Source of the DNA: Faecalibacter bovis
Lineage (GTDB): Bacteria > Bacteroidota > Bacteroidia > Flavobacteriales > Weeksellaceae
Assembly: GCF_017948305.1 (NCBI RefSeq)
Contig: NZ_CP072842.1
Span: forward strand, 1,676,001-1,740,000
DNA: 64,000 nt
Direction: 5' to 3'
Shown here: one piece after another, positions 32,082 to 41,627 of the stretch
Layout: each line of letters begins with the position of its first letter
Position numbering within the stretch: the first letter of the stretch is position 1
Position numbers and translations under genes: made by a program
Notes under the pieces: model-generated
Seen by the model: only the letters and a program-made list of their open reading frames with translations
The model's database searches: none
What the model was told of the DNA's origin: nothing

Positions 32082-34871
32082 ATGAATAACTTTAAGAAAT
32101 ACTTCATCTTATTAGTAATATTAATTAGTTCAGGAGTTCAAGCACAGCTAGAAACTGTGAACTGGTATTTTGGGCAATACATGGGCCTTAGATTCGAGGG
32201 AAATCAAGCGATTCCTGTTGAAGGTGGTCAATTGTACACAGGAGAAGGTTGTGCATCAATATCAGATAAACAAGGAAATTTACAGTTTTATACAGATGGT
32301 ACGACGGTTTATAATCGTAATCATCAAGTGATGTTGAATGGAACTAATCTAAAGGGAAATTCCTCAAGTACCCAATCAGCTATTGTGGTTCCTTATCCAG
32401 AAAATGATAAAAAATATATCATATTTACGGTTGGTGCTGACGATAGTGCAACACCAGAATTTACAAGAAATCAAGGGTTAAATTATTACCTTGTAGATAT
32501 GCAATTAGAAGGTGGTTTAGGAGCAGTAATCCATCCAACAAATAATAATTTATTACCATTAGTTTCTGAAAAAATTGCAGCTGTAAGACATCGTAATTTG
32601 AAAGACTTTTGGGTTGTTTCTCATTATGGTGATCAATTTTATAGCTATTTAGTCACAAGTAGTGGAGTAAATCATAATCCAATATTATCTAGGGTAGGGC
32701 CAAATATAGATGTGCGTACTTATCCAGTAAATGCGCGTGGTTATTTAAAAATTTCGCCAAATGGTAAGACGTTAGGTATTGCGCATCTTTCAAATTTAAA
32801 TTATGATAGTATTCCGTTTGGAAATATGACACCAACTGATAATTATTATCCTACAAATGGTCCTTACGCAAATTCTTTTCCAGGTTATTTAGGTTTATAT
32901 CGATTTGATAATTCTACTGGTGTAGTTTCAGACGAAACTGTTTTAGATAATTCGGGTTCGCCTTATGGAATTGAATTTTCGAGCAATAACGAAAATTTTT
33001 ATGCGAATGTTGATTACCACACAATTGATGAAGATAACATTGGCGAATGGCACCATGGCGAATTAATGGTTTTTAAAAATTTACTAAATAATCCAAATTA
33101 TTCAGGTGGTGCAGAACCTATAAAAGCTACAAAACGAATTTTAAGAAATTATACAGAATTAGATACACCAAGTTATTTATTTGCGGCTCGTGGTGCTTTA
33201 CAATTGGCAGTTAATAAACGCATATATTATAGTAGGGATTATATGGATCATTTATCACATCTAGTGGATCCAGATAATTACGAAAATCCACAGTTTGAAG
33301 AAATAGGTGTAATGTTTCCTTATTACACATATAATGTAAATACACGTTATGGATTACCACCATTTTTCAGTTCAGGTGCATATTATATTCAGAGTGTGCC
33401 ATTGGGAGGTTTATCATCAATTTGTTTAGGGAACGGAGTTCAGTTTTCTTTTTACGAGGAAGAAGAAATGACGATTACATCTTATTTGTGGAATTTTGGA
33501 GATGGAACAACTTCTACTGAAGCAGCACCAATACATTTTTATACCAGTGCAGGAACTTATAATGTGCAATTAACTGTAAACACAGTAGAATTTGGAACAT
33601 TAGAAGTACATTACGTCGCAGTTGTTTACGAAAATCCTCAGGTTTCTCCGGCTGAATTATTGATGTGTGATTCGGATCAAGATGGTAAAATTATTTTTGA
33701 TCTAACTGAAGCTAATAATCAAATTTCTGAAGAAATTTTTAGTTATAAATATTATAAAACTGAACAAGATGCCATTGATGACGTGAATGAAATTCCTTCT
33801 GTCTACGAATCATCAATGAATAATGAAGTGATTTGGGTTAGAGTTTCTTCGGCCGAGTTATGTTCAACTATTACAACTATTACGCTTAAACATTCAACGA
33901 ACACATTTCATCAATTACAACCCGAATTTGTTTGTGTAGACGATTTGCCAATCACAGTTAATTTATCTTCTTACAATAATAGAATTGAAGAACTTTTAAA
34001 TCTTTCCTCAATTTTAAATATTACTTATTTCGCTTCAATTTCTGATTTAGACGGAAATCGAAATCCTTTGACAATAATTTCTGTATTTGATCAAGAAGTA
34101 AAAGTCTATGCTAAAGTCAAAGTGTTTGGAGCTGTTTGTGATCATGTGGTCGAATTAACTTTTAAACCTTCTATTATTCCGAATTATACAATTCCGGATG
34201 CTTTAAAATGTGCGAATGAATCAGTTTTAATTACTGCGCCAAATGGATACACTTATCAATGGCAAGGATTAACAGGTGTAGATTTAGAACAATCGTTGAA
34301 TGAAAATACAATTGCTGTAATTAATCCTGGTACTTATACTTTAATCCTAACCAACGAAAATGGTTGTGAAAAATCGATCTCGTTTACGGTCTCAGATTAT
34401 CCACCAATAGAGATTATTGATGTTAAAGTTTTAGATAATAATCAAATTATAATCGAGGCGAACGGCGAAGGATTACAATATAGTTTAGATGGAGTGAATT
34501 GGCAATACGAAAACGTTTTCGTAAATCTTCAACCAGGAGTATATACGGTATATGTTAAGAGTGGGAATAATTGTGTCGTGACATACGAAAATGTAGTTAT
34601 ATTCTTGTGGGTGAACTTCTTATCGCCAAATTCTGATGCTATGAATGATGTTTGGAAACTAGATGGTTTAGAACTTTATACCAATGTTGAGGTACAGATT
34701 TATAACCGCTACGGAAAAATATTGGTGGATAAAACGATGAACAATGAAAACGTAGTTTGGGATGGTAAATATAACCTTAAACTTCAGCCATCAGACAGTT
34801 ATTGGTACATTATAAAAATTCCTAATCATTCAACTTTTACAGGAAGTGTGTTACTTAAAAATAAAAAATAA
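32082..34871 (+). CDS. T9SS type B (gliding-type C-terminal domain) protein with PKD domain
   Basis: 929 residues. A signal peptide (MNNFKKYFILLVILISSGVQ) is followed by a beta-propeller-like N-terminal half (STQSAIVVPYPENDKKYIIF, RGYLKISPNGKTLGIAHL). A PKD domain occupies about 460-510 (YLWNFGDGTTSTEAAPIHFY). The last ~85 residues (NFLSPNSDAMNDVWKLDGLE, QIYNRYGKIL, NVVWDGKYN, PSDSYWYIIKI) are the gliding-motility-associated type B sorting domain. It is exported through the T9SS and held at the surface. Its ligand is unknown. Confidence 0.9.
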   Translation: MNNFKKYFILLVILISSGVQAQLETVNWYFGQYMGLRFEGNQAIPVEGGQLYTGEGCASISDKQGNLQFYTDGTTVYNRNHQVMLNGTNLKGNSSSTQSAIVVPYPENDKKYIIFTVGADDSATPEFTRNQGLNYYLVDMQLEGGLGAVIHPTNNNLLPLVSEKIAAVRHRNLKDFWVVSHYGDQFYSYLVTSSGVNHNPILSRVGPNIDVRTYPVNARGYLKISPNGKTLGIAHLSNLNYDSIPFGNMTPTDNYYPTNGPYANSFPGYLGLYRFDNSTGVVSDETVLDNSGSPYGIEFSSNNENFYANVDYHTIDEDNIGEWHHGELMVFKNLLNNPNYSGGAEPIKATKRILRNYTELDTPSYLFAARGALQLAVNKRIYYSRDYMDHLSHLVDPDNYENPQFEEIGVMFPYYTYNVNTRYGLPPFFSSGAYYIQSVPLGGLSSICLGNGVQFSFYEEEEMTITSYLWNFGDGTTSTEAAPIHFYTSAGTYNVQLTVNTVEFGTLEVHYVAVVYENPQVSPAELLMCDSDQDGKIIFDLTEANNQISEEIFSYKYYKTEQDAIDDVNEIPSVYESSMNNEVIWVRVSSAELCSTITTITLKHSTNTFHQLQPEFVCVDDLPITVNLSSYNNRIEELLNLSSILNITYFASISDLDGNRNPLTIISVFDQEVKVYAKVKVFGAVCDHVVELTFKPSIIPNYTIPDALKCANESVLITAPNGYTYQWQGLTGVDLEQSLNENTIAVINPGTYTLILTNENGCEKSISFTVSDYPPIEIIDVKVLDNNQIIIEANGEGLQYSLDGVNWQYENVFVNLQPGVYTVYVKSGNNCVVTYENVVIFLWVNFLSPNSDAMNDVWKLDGLELYTNVEVQIYNRYGKILVDKTMNNENVVWDGKYNLKLQPSDSYWYIIKIPNHSTFTGSVLLKNKK

Positions 34872-35035
34872 CATACTGAAATAGAATTATTTGTGTGATA
34901 GATTTAAATGAGTTTTCATTTACTTTTAAAACCACTAAACGATTTAAATATTTATATTTCAACAGCTTTTTTAAGGCTTTAATATGATTATTATTAGATA
35001 TCAAAAAAATATGTTACGAAATCGTTATAATTGAC

Positions 35036-35043
35036 TATTTTTG
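35036..35043 (+). promoter_or_regulatory. Candidate promoter of the GAPDH gene
   Basis: TATTTTTG fits TAnnTTTG and lies 38 bases before the start codon. ATCGTTATAATTGAC precedes it without a canonical -33 box. Confidence 0.4.
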
Positions 35044-35081
35044 TGTGCAAATAAATTATAACACAATAAAACAAATCTGAA

Positions 35082-36527
35082 ATGAGTAATACTTCTTATG
35101 AGCAACAACTTGCTTTACAAACAGAGAAGAATAAAAAGGTTGTAGAATTCATCAAAATCGTATCTGATTTATGGTATGATCAAGCGATTGAATTAGTAAT
35201 TTTCCGTAACTCGATCGTAGATCGTAACGTGAGCGATATTATTAACTTACACCAATACGCTGAAGAATTTGTAGGAAAAGCAATTTCTATTGAAGATACT
35301 TTAGCAATTGCAAAAGCAATTACAACAATTCAATTACCAGCCTCTCGTTTAGATATTGGAAAATTAGCTGCTGAATATGTAGCTGACAAAGATGCATTTG
35401 CTTCAGTTGAAGCATTTGTTACTTCAAAATTATCTGAAAGTCAAAATCATAAAGCAATCGCTCCAAAAGACGTTGTATTATACGGATTTGGTCGCATTGG
35501 TCGTTTATTAGCAAGAGAATTAGCTTCTCAGGCAGGTAATGGTGGTCAATTAAGATTAAGAGCTGTTGTTACTCGCGACAAAATGGATGCAGTTTTATTA
35601 GAAAAACGTGCTTCATTATTACGTTTAGATTCTGTTCACGGTGATTTTAACGGAACTGTTGAAACAGATATTGAGAATAACGCATTAATTGTAAACGGAG
35701 TTCCAGTTACAATGATTTCTGCTGCTCAACCAGAAGATATTGATTATACTGCATACGGAATTAACGATGCATTAATTATTGATAATACAGGTGTTTTTAA
35801 AGACGAAGCTGCTTTATCTCGCCACTTAGTTGCAAAAGGTGCATCGCAAGTTTTATTAACAGCTCCAGGAAAAGGTGTTCCGAACATCGTTTATGGTGTT
35901 AACCACGAAGAACATGATCCAGAAGTTGTAAAGATTTTTTCTGCGGCATCTTGTACTACAAACGCAATTACGCCAATTTTAAAAGTTGTTGAAGATAATT
36001 TAGGTGTAATTAAAGGACACTTAGAAACAATTCATGCATATACAAATGACCAAAATTTAGTAGATAACATGCACAAAAAATACCGTCGTGGTCGTGCAGC
36101 AGCTTTAAATATGGTAATTACAGAAACAGGTGCAGGAAGCGCAGTAGCAAAAGCGTTACCAGTGTTAGCTGGAAAATTAACATCTAACGCGATTCGTGTT
36201 CCAGTTCCGAATGGATCTTTAGTTGTATTAAACTTAGAAGTTGGTAAAGAAACTTCTGTTGAAGGTTTAAATGAAATTATGAAGAATGCTGCTTTAGAAG
36301 GAAACTTAGTAGAGCAAATTAAATATTCTTTAAACAACGAATTAGTTTCATCTGACATCGTTGGAACTTCAGCTCCATCAATTTTTGATAGCAACGCGAC
36401 AATTGTTTCTGCAGACGGTAAAAACGTGGTAATGTATGTTTGGTACGATAACGAGTATGGATACAGCCACCAAGTAATGCGTTTAGCAAAATATATTGCA
36501 CAAGTTAGAAGATATACATACTATTAA
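35082..36527 (+). CDS. gap: Glyceraldehyde-3-phosphate dehydrogenase, long form
   Basis: 481 residues, about 130 longer than classical GAPDH. The first ~128 residues are helical (YEQQLALQTEKNKKVVEFIK, LDIGKLAAEYVADKDAFASV) with no recognised domain. Then comes the Rossmann fold GFGRIGR at 135-141 and the catalytic Cys291 in SAASCTTNAITP, with ATHAYTNDQ-like IHAYTNDQNLVDN and WYDNEYGYSHQVM near the end. It makes 1,3-bisphosphoglycerate and NADH (or NADPH) in the cytoplasm. The long form is usual in Bacteroidota. The start is the first ATG and the gene is monocistronic with its own terminator. Confidence 0.95.
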   Translation: MSNTSYEQQLALQTEKNKKVVEFIKIVSDLWYDQAIELVIFRNSIVDRNVSDIINLHQYAEEFVGKAISIEDTLAIAKAITTIQLPASRLDIGKLAAEYVADKDAFASVEAFVTSKLSESQNHKAIAPKDVVLYGFGRIGRLLARELASQAGNGGQLRLRAVVTRDKMDAVLLEKRASLLRLDSVHGDFNGTVETDIENNALIVNGVPVTMISAAQPEDIDYTAYGINDALIIDNTGVFKDEAALSRHLVAKGASQVLLTAPGKGVPNIVYGVNHEEHDPEVVKIFSAASCTTNAITPILKVVEDNLGVIKGHLETIHAYTNDQNLVDNMHKKYRRGRAAALNMVITETGAGSAVAKALPVLAGKLTSNAIRVPVPNGSLVVLNLEVGKETSVEGLNEIMKNAALEGNLVEQIKYSLNNELVSSDIVGTSAPSIFDSNATIVSADGKNVVMYVWYDNEYGYSHQVMRLAKYIAQVRRYTYY

Positions 36528-36553
36528 TAGTATTTTTTCCCTTTATTAAAATT

Positions 36554-36584
36554 AATCCGTCAGTTTTCTGGCGGATTTTTTTTC
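36554..36584 (+). terminator. Terminator of the GAPDH gene
   Basis: AATCCGTCAG TTTT CTGGCGGATTTTTTTT hairpin with T-run, 27 bases past the stop. Confidence 0.85.
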
Positions 36585-36668
36585 CTTGAAACACACTGTT
36601 TTAGCGTGTTGTAAAAATAAGTTTACATAAACTTTACGCAAAATGTTTAAATATTTATTTTTTAAAAT

Positions 36669-36676
36669 TAATTTTG
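36669..36676 (+). promoter_or_regulatory. Candidate promoter of the second T9SS pair
   Basis: TAATTTTG fits TAnnTTTG and would give a 5' leader of about 43 bases before the ATG at 36726. Confidence 0.45.
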
Positions 36677-36725
36677 CTATCTAATTGAATTAAAACTGAT
36701 AACATTTAACATTAAATATATACTT

Positions 36726-39700
36726 ATGAAAAAAGATTTATTCTTTAAATCTATATTTACTTTTTTAATCACATTGCTCTGTCATGTAGGTTTTGGGCAG
36801 GAGTATTACAATTTATTACAAGGAAACTTTAATGAAAATTTCAATAATATATCAAATTGGGGAAATAACTATACAGGAGGATATGGTGCCCAGTATTGGA
36901 AAGTAGCTAATGGACCAGTATTTTCAGTAAATACTTCAGGTGGAATACAAAAAGGTAATCAAAATCTTATTTTATTAGCCACAGGAACAAATACTACTTC
37001 CACTGATTTATTGATTAATTTTACAGGAGTGAATGCTGATAAGATTTCTTTAGATTGGAAGAAAGAAACAAATACTGTAAACTCAAATCCTAGAAATGCT
37101 AAATTGATTATTCAATATAGTATAAATGGTGTTGATTTTTTTCAATTACCTAATTTTGTTAATCCAATTGTAAATAACAATAATACAAGCGAATCAGGTA
37201 ATATTAATTTAGACTTACCAAGTGCATTGTCAGATGAATCGAATGTAGTCTTTAGATTTATAGTTAATAGAAATTCAAATTCAGGGAGTGGTAATAATCC
37301 AAAGATAGCTATTGACAATATTCATATATCAGGATTACCTATAGTTCAAACAGCCCCAATCCTTACAACACCACAAACTGTAACAGGTACTTATGGGGTT
37401 TTAATAAATCAAACTATCACAGGGGAGCATATAACTCCATCTACAAACTGGTTTATAACTGGAACAAAACCTACGGGTGTTGATTTTGCTAATGGTGTAT
37501 TTAATGGTAGTCCTAATGAAATAGGATTATTTACATCTAGTGTAAAAGCTAAAAATGGTAATTTAGAATCTGATGAAATTACTGTTAATTTTGATATATC
37601 AAAAGCTAATCAAAAATTTCCAGTTGACATTCCTGTAGGTCAAATACAAGGTATAATTGATGGGGAAATTGATTTACCTAGTCATACTTTACATAATGAA
37701 ACAGATGTTTTAGCTAATTCAATAGTCTATACTACTGATAATCCTTTAGTTGTATCTGTAGTAGGTAATAAATTAAATTTTGTTGGAGTAGGAAATGCTA
37801 CAATTACTGCTACGTCAGCTAATAGTAATACTAATTATAATCCAATTGATTCAGAATCATTTAATGTAATTGTTAATAAAAGAAATCAAACGATTAATAA
37901 TTTTAATAATATTACTGAAACTTTTGGAAGTACAATTAATAACTTATCTGCAACTACAAATTCAGGTTTATCATTAACATATGAAATTGTTTCAGGTCAA
38001 CCAACAGATGTGATAAATCTATCAGGAAATCAAGTAACAATATTAAATGCAGGAAATACTCAAATCAGAGCATACAATGCTGGAAATGCAAATTATGAAC
38101 CTGTAGAAAAAATTATTGATGTTACTATTAATAAAGCTGAGCAAACTTTATCTACAACATTAGCAGATATTATCGATAATATTAATACTTATGTATCACG
38201 AGATTATTCAAAAACAGATCAAAATTTGTTATTAAATGTAATTTCTGATGATAATAATATTGCTTATTATGAAAATGGAAATATTCATTTGATTGGATAT
38301 GGAGAAACGTTTTTAAAAATAAAAAATGAAGGTGATAGAAATTATAATCAGTTTAATGAAAGAATTGTTAATGTAAAAGTGAACGATCCAGATTTAAACG
38401 AATGTGTTAATGTGAATTTTGATACAAGTTTTTCAATAAGTGAATTTGAAAATCAAGGATGGGAATTTGGATCAGTAACAGTTGGTGGTCAGTCTTGTTC
38501 TGGAACAAATGGTATAATCTTTAATGGAAAAGATGATTATTTAAAAACTAAAATTCTTTCAAGTCCTAGGGAAATTAGATTTAATAAACGTAGAAGTGGT
38601 AATACTACTGCATGGGGTATGAAGGTTGAAATTATGGAAATGAATTCAACTGAATGGACAACAGTTAAAACGATAAATTCTATAACTACAACTTGTCAAG
38701 AAGAAGTAATTGATTTAACTGCTTACGTTGAAGAAGGGAAAGGTTATTATATTAGATTAATTGATACACGTGCATCAGGTACACATGAAAGAACTATTGA
38801 TGATATAAAAATAATTTGCAAGGGAGAAATTAATCAAAATGTTGTAACTCCTTTAATTAAGCCAGCTTCTTTGGTAACGCATAATAAATTTCAAGTTAAT
38901 TGGGAAAAAGTAGATAATAGTGATTATTTACTAGATGTATACTCTAAAGTTTTGGGTAATTATACAACTGATTTAATGTTTTCTGAATATGTAGAAGGTA
39001 GTAATTATAACAAAGCTTTAGAAATATATAACGGTACCGGGAATTCAATAAATTTAAAAGATTATAAAATTAGTAGACAGTCAAATGGTGAGGGGGATTT
39101 TGGAAATACATATACATTTGATGATAAAGTATTGGAACATGGTGAAACAATACTGTTAATTAATGAACTTGCTGAAGAAGATTTAATAGATTTATCATTA
39201 ATTAATAATTCACTAGTTCTTTTAACACCTGTGACTTTTAATGGAGATGATGCTATAGTTTTAAAGAAAAATAATATAGTTATTGACCAAATAGGTCTTG
39301 AAGGTGATACAAATAATTGGGGTGAAGATGTTACTTTAAGAAGAAAACCTTCAGCAAATCCTAATCCTATATATCATGATACAGAATGGGATGAATATCC
39401 ACAAAATACTTTTGACGGACTTGGGCAGCATTCGACTAATATTGATAATGGTATTAAGAAATCATATATTGTAAGAAATCAAGAAGTTTTAGTTAACACA
39501 ACTTCTTATGTTGTAGATACTAATGTAGATAAGTTCATAGACTATTATTATGTAGTAAGAAGTAAATTAGGAAATACAATTTCAGATTACTCACAAGAAA
39601 TGGATGTTCGAAGAACTTACTTTGAAAATGGTTCTTGGACAACAGAACCTAGTCACGTATTTCACTCAGTAATATTAGAAGGAGAGTTTAATCAAGAGTT

Positions 39701-41153
39701 AGTAGGAAAATCAATAACTATTGATATTGGAAATGGTAATACTAACACAATTACTGGAGGAAATACATATTTTCCAAAACACAGTTTTGATGTTTTATCA
39801 GGAACTATCACTTTCAAAGAAAATGCTTACTTATTACAGGAAGATGATGAGTCTATAAATTTTGGTAATGCAACTTTCGAAAGAAACGCTACATTCTTTC
39901 GTTACGATTCAAAATTCTGGTCATCGCCAGTAGCAGAACGAAGTATTTCAGGATTTATGCCTAATCCTTCAGGGATTTATACGTACAATACAGCATATAG
40001 AAATTGGGATAATACAACAGATACTAATTTTTTAACTGCTAAAGGATATATATTTCAAGCTGGTGCTAACTATCCTTTTTATGGAAATGGGGATCAAATA
40101 CTTTTCGATGGAAAATTCACAGGAGTACCTCATAATGGTAATTACAGTGTTCCGGTAAGTTATACAGGTTTAGGAGATAACGGAGTAGGAAATCCATATG
40201 GTTCTCCGATTTCAGCGAGTGCTTTTTTAAATGAAAATGATCATGTAACTCGTTTGTATTTTTGGGATGAAGAATCACATTATATTCCTGGTACAAATCC
40301 ACCAAGATATGAAGATCAAAGTTGGTCTGCTTTAAATCAAACAGGGCATAATGATGGTCCAACTAAATTTATTGGAGTAGGTGTAGGTTTTATTGCTCGT
40401 GTGGATGGAAACGATGATATTGTTTTCAATAACTCAATGCGAACGAGTGTTACGAATGCAGGTGATATTTATAATAGAACGAGTACAGAAAAAGATCGTT
40501 TTTGGTTAAGTCTAAATTTAAATAATAATAAAGAAAATCAAATTTTAATTGGTTATGTAGAAGGAGCAACAAATGGAATTGATGATAAATATGATGCGAA
40601 AAATTTAAGTAATAACAATTCATTTATTTTATCACATTCTAATGCTAATGCAATGATTATTGAAGGTCGTCAATATCCATTAGACGTTAATGATCAAATA
40701 CCATTGTATTTCCGAGCATCTGAATTAGGTGATTATACAATTAAATTAGAAAACAAGGAAGGAATTTTTAATTCGCAACCAATTTATTTAATTGACAACG
40801 AATTAAATTTATCAATCAATCTAAATGAAGAAACAGAGTATACTTTTAATTCTGAAATAGGAAATTTTATAGATCGATTTGAAATCAGATATCAACCAAA
40901 AGAAACTTTATCTACAAATGATTTAGATGATACAACAGATTTAATTGTTTATAAAAATGAAAAATTAAACAAGGTTACTTCTAAAGTAAATGTAGTTGGT
41001 TATAAAGTGTATGATTTAGCAGGTAGATTAATTTCAGATGAAAAGGTAAATCAATTAAAAGATTTTTCATTGACTAATCAAAATAAAGGAACTTATATCG
41101 TGAAGTTTACTTTGGAAAATGGAAGAGTAATTTCTAAAAAAGTAATCTTTTAA
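36726..41153 (+). CDS. Large T9SS type A protein with lamin-tail-like domain (1475 aa)
   Basis: A signal peptide (MKKDLFFKSIFTFLITLLCH) begins a modular surface protein. N-terminal beta-sandwich, repeated cadherin/Ig-like segments (QTITGEHITPSTNWFITGTK; QTINNFNNITETFGSTINNL), a lamin-tail-type domain (LMFSEYVEGSNYNKALEIYN, LKDYKISRQ, VLEHGETILLIN, NNSLVLLTP, GDDAIVLKKNN) at about 755-890, then the block shared with 1807, 41628 and 44907 (DSKFWSSPVAERS, GDNGVGNPYGSPIS, DRFWLSLN, IIEGRQYPLDVNDQIP, DRFEIRY) and a type A sorting tail (YDLAGRLISD, NKGTYIVKFTLENG). The small partner starts one base after the stop. Its role is probably adhesion; no enzyme site is visible. Confidence 0.85.
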   Translation: MKKDLFFKSIFTFLITLLCHVGFGQEYYNLLQGNFNENFNNISNWGNNYTGGYGAQYWKVANGPVFSVNTSGGIQKGNQNLILLATGTNTTSTDLLINFTGVNADKISLDWKKETNTVNSNPRNAKLIIQYSINGVDFFQLPNFVNPIVNNNNTSESGNINLDLPSALSDESNVVFRFIVNRNSNSGSGNNPKIAIDNIHISGLPIVQTAPILTTPQTVTGTYGVLINQTITGEHITPSTNWFITGTKPTGVDFANGVFNGSPNEIGLFTSSVKAKNGNLESDEITVNFDISKANQKFPVDIPVGQIQGIIDGEIDLPSHTLHNETDVLANSIVYTTDNPLVVSVVGNKLNFVGVGNATITATSANSNTNYNPIDSESFNVIVNKRNQTINNFNNITETFGSTINNLSATTNSGLSLTYEIVSGQPTDVINLSGNQVTILNAGNTQIRAYNAGNANYEPVEKIIDVTINKAEQTLSTTLADIIDNINTYVSRDYSKTDQNLLLNVISDDNNIAYYENGNIHLIGYGETFLKIKNEGDRNYNQFNERIVNVKVNDPDLNECVNVNFDTSFSISEFENQGWEFGSVTVGGQSCSGTNGIIFNGKDDYLKTKILSSPREIRFNKRRSGNTTAWGMKVEIMEMNSTEWTTVKTINSITTTCQEEVIDLTAYVEEGKGYYIRLIDTRASGTHERTIDDIKIICKGEINQNVVTPLIKPASLVTHNKFQVNWEKVDNSDYLLDVYSKVLGNYTTDLMFSEYVEGSNYNKALEIYNGTGNSINLKDYKISRQSNGEGDFGNTYTFDDKVLEHGETILLINELAEEDLIDLSLINNSLVLLTPVTFNGDDAIVLKKNNIVIDQIGLEGDTNNWGEDVTLRRKPSANPNPIYHDTEWDEYPQNTFDGLGQHSTNIDNGIKKSYIVRNQEVLVNTTSYVVDTNVDKFIDYYYVVRSKLGNTISDYSQEMDVRRTYFENGSWTTEPSHVFHSVILEGEFNQELVGKSITIDIGNGNTNTITGGNTYFPKHSFDVLSGTITFKENAYLLQEDDESINFGNATFERNATFFRYDSKFWSSPVAERSISGFMPNPSGIYTYNTAYRNWDNTTDTNFLTAKGYIFQAGANYPFYGNGDQILFDGKFTGVPHNGNYSVPVSYTGLGDNGVGNPYGSPISASAFLNENDHVTRLYFWDEESHYIPGTNPPRYEDQSWSALNQTGHNDGPTKFIGVGVGFIARVDGNDDIVFNNSMRTSVTNAGDIYNRTSTEKDRFWLSLNLNNNKENQILIGYVEGATNGIDDKYDAKNLSNNNSFILSHSNANAMIIEGRQYPLDVNDQIPLYFRASELGDYTIKLENKEGIFNSQPIYLIDNELNLSINLNEETEYTFNSEIGNFIDRFEIRYQPKETLSTNDLDDTTDLIVYKNEKLNKVTSKVNVVGYKVYDLAGRLISDEKVNQLKDFSLTNQNKGTYIVKFTLENGRVISKKVIF

Positions 41154-41154
41154 T

Positions 41155-41517
41155 ATGAGAAAATTTATTTTATTGCCAATTTTTGCAACAGTTATACTAC
41201 ATGCAAATTCAAATACTTTTCCAAATGAGAATCCTTATCAAAGTTTAAGTACAATAGAAGAAAAACAGATTGTTGGAGAAAATTTTGTTGAGGTCTATGA
41301 AAGCCAGAATAACGTAGAGAATTCTTCATTTGATTTTTTTGGATTATTGCATTCAGATGATGAGCTACAAAATACCTCTTTATGTGATCCTAATATAGAA
41401 GATTGTAATGCTGATCCAACTGATCCACCAATTTTAGAACCAGTTCCAATTAATCAATATGAAATAGGACTTATTTTATTAGGATTAGCAATAATTTTTA
41501 AAAGAAAATTTTATTAA
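41155..41517 (+). CDS. Small PID-CTERM-like membrane partner (120 aa)
   Basis: Signal peptide (MRKFILLPIFATVILHANS), an acidic linker with one CDPNIEDC segment (two Cys), the motif VPINQYEIGLILLGLAIIF and basic tail KRKFY. It is the longest of the three partners. It begins one base after the T9SS gene (TAA-T-ATG). Confidence 0.7.
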   Translation: MRKFILLPIFATVILHANSNTFPNENPYQSLSTIEEKQIVGENFVEVYESQNNVENSSFDFFGLLHSDDELQNTSLCDPNIEDCNADPTDPPILEPVPINQYEIGLILLGLAIIFKRKFY

Positions 41518-41535
41518 ACATTTAATTACATAATT

Positions 41536-41568
41536 AAAAGGGTTTCGTTTTACGGAGCCCTTTTTTAT
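41536..41568 (+). terminator. Terminator after the second T9SS pair
   Basis: AAAAGGGTTTCGTTTTACGG and AGCCCTTTTTT: imperfect hairpin (AAGGG.TTTCG/CGGAG.CCCTT) followed by T's, 19 bases past the stop. Confidence 0.65.
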
Positions 41569-41627
41569 TTATAAAATTATCGATAAATTTAAGTGTGTTT
41601 GGTTGGTAAAACTCTAATTATAAAGTT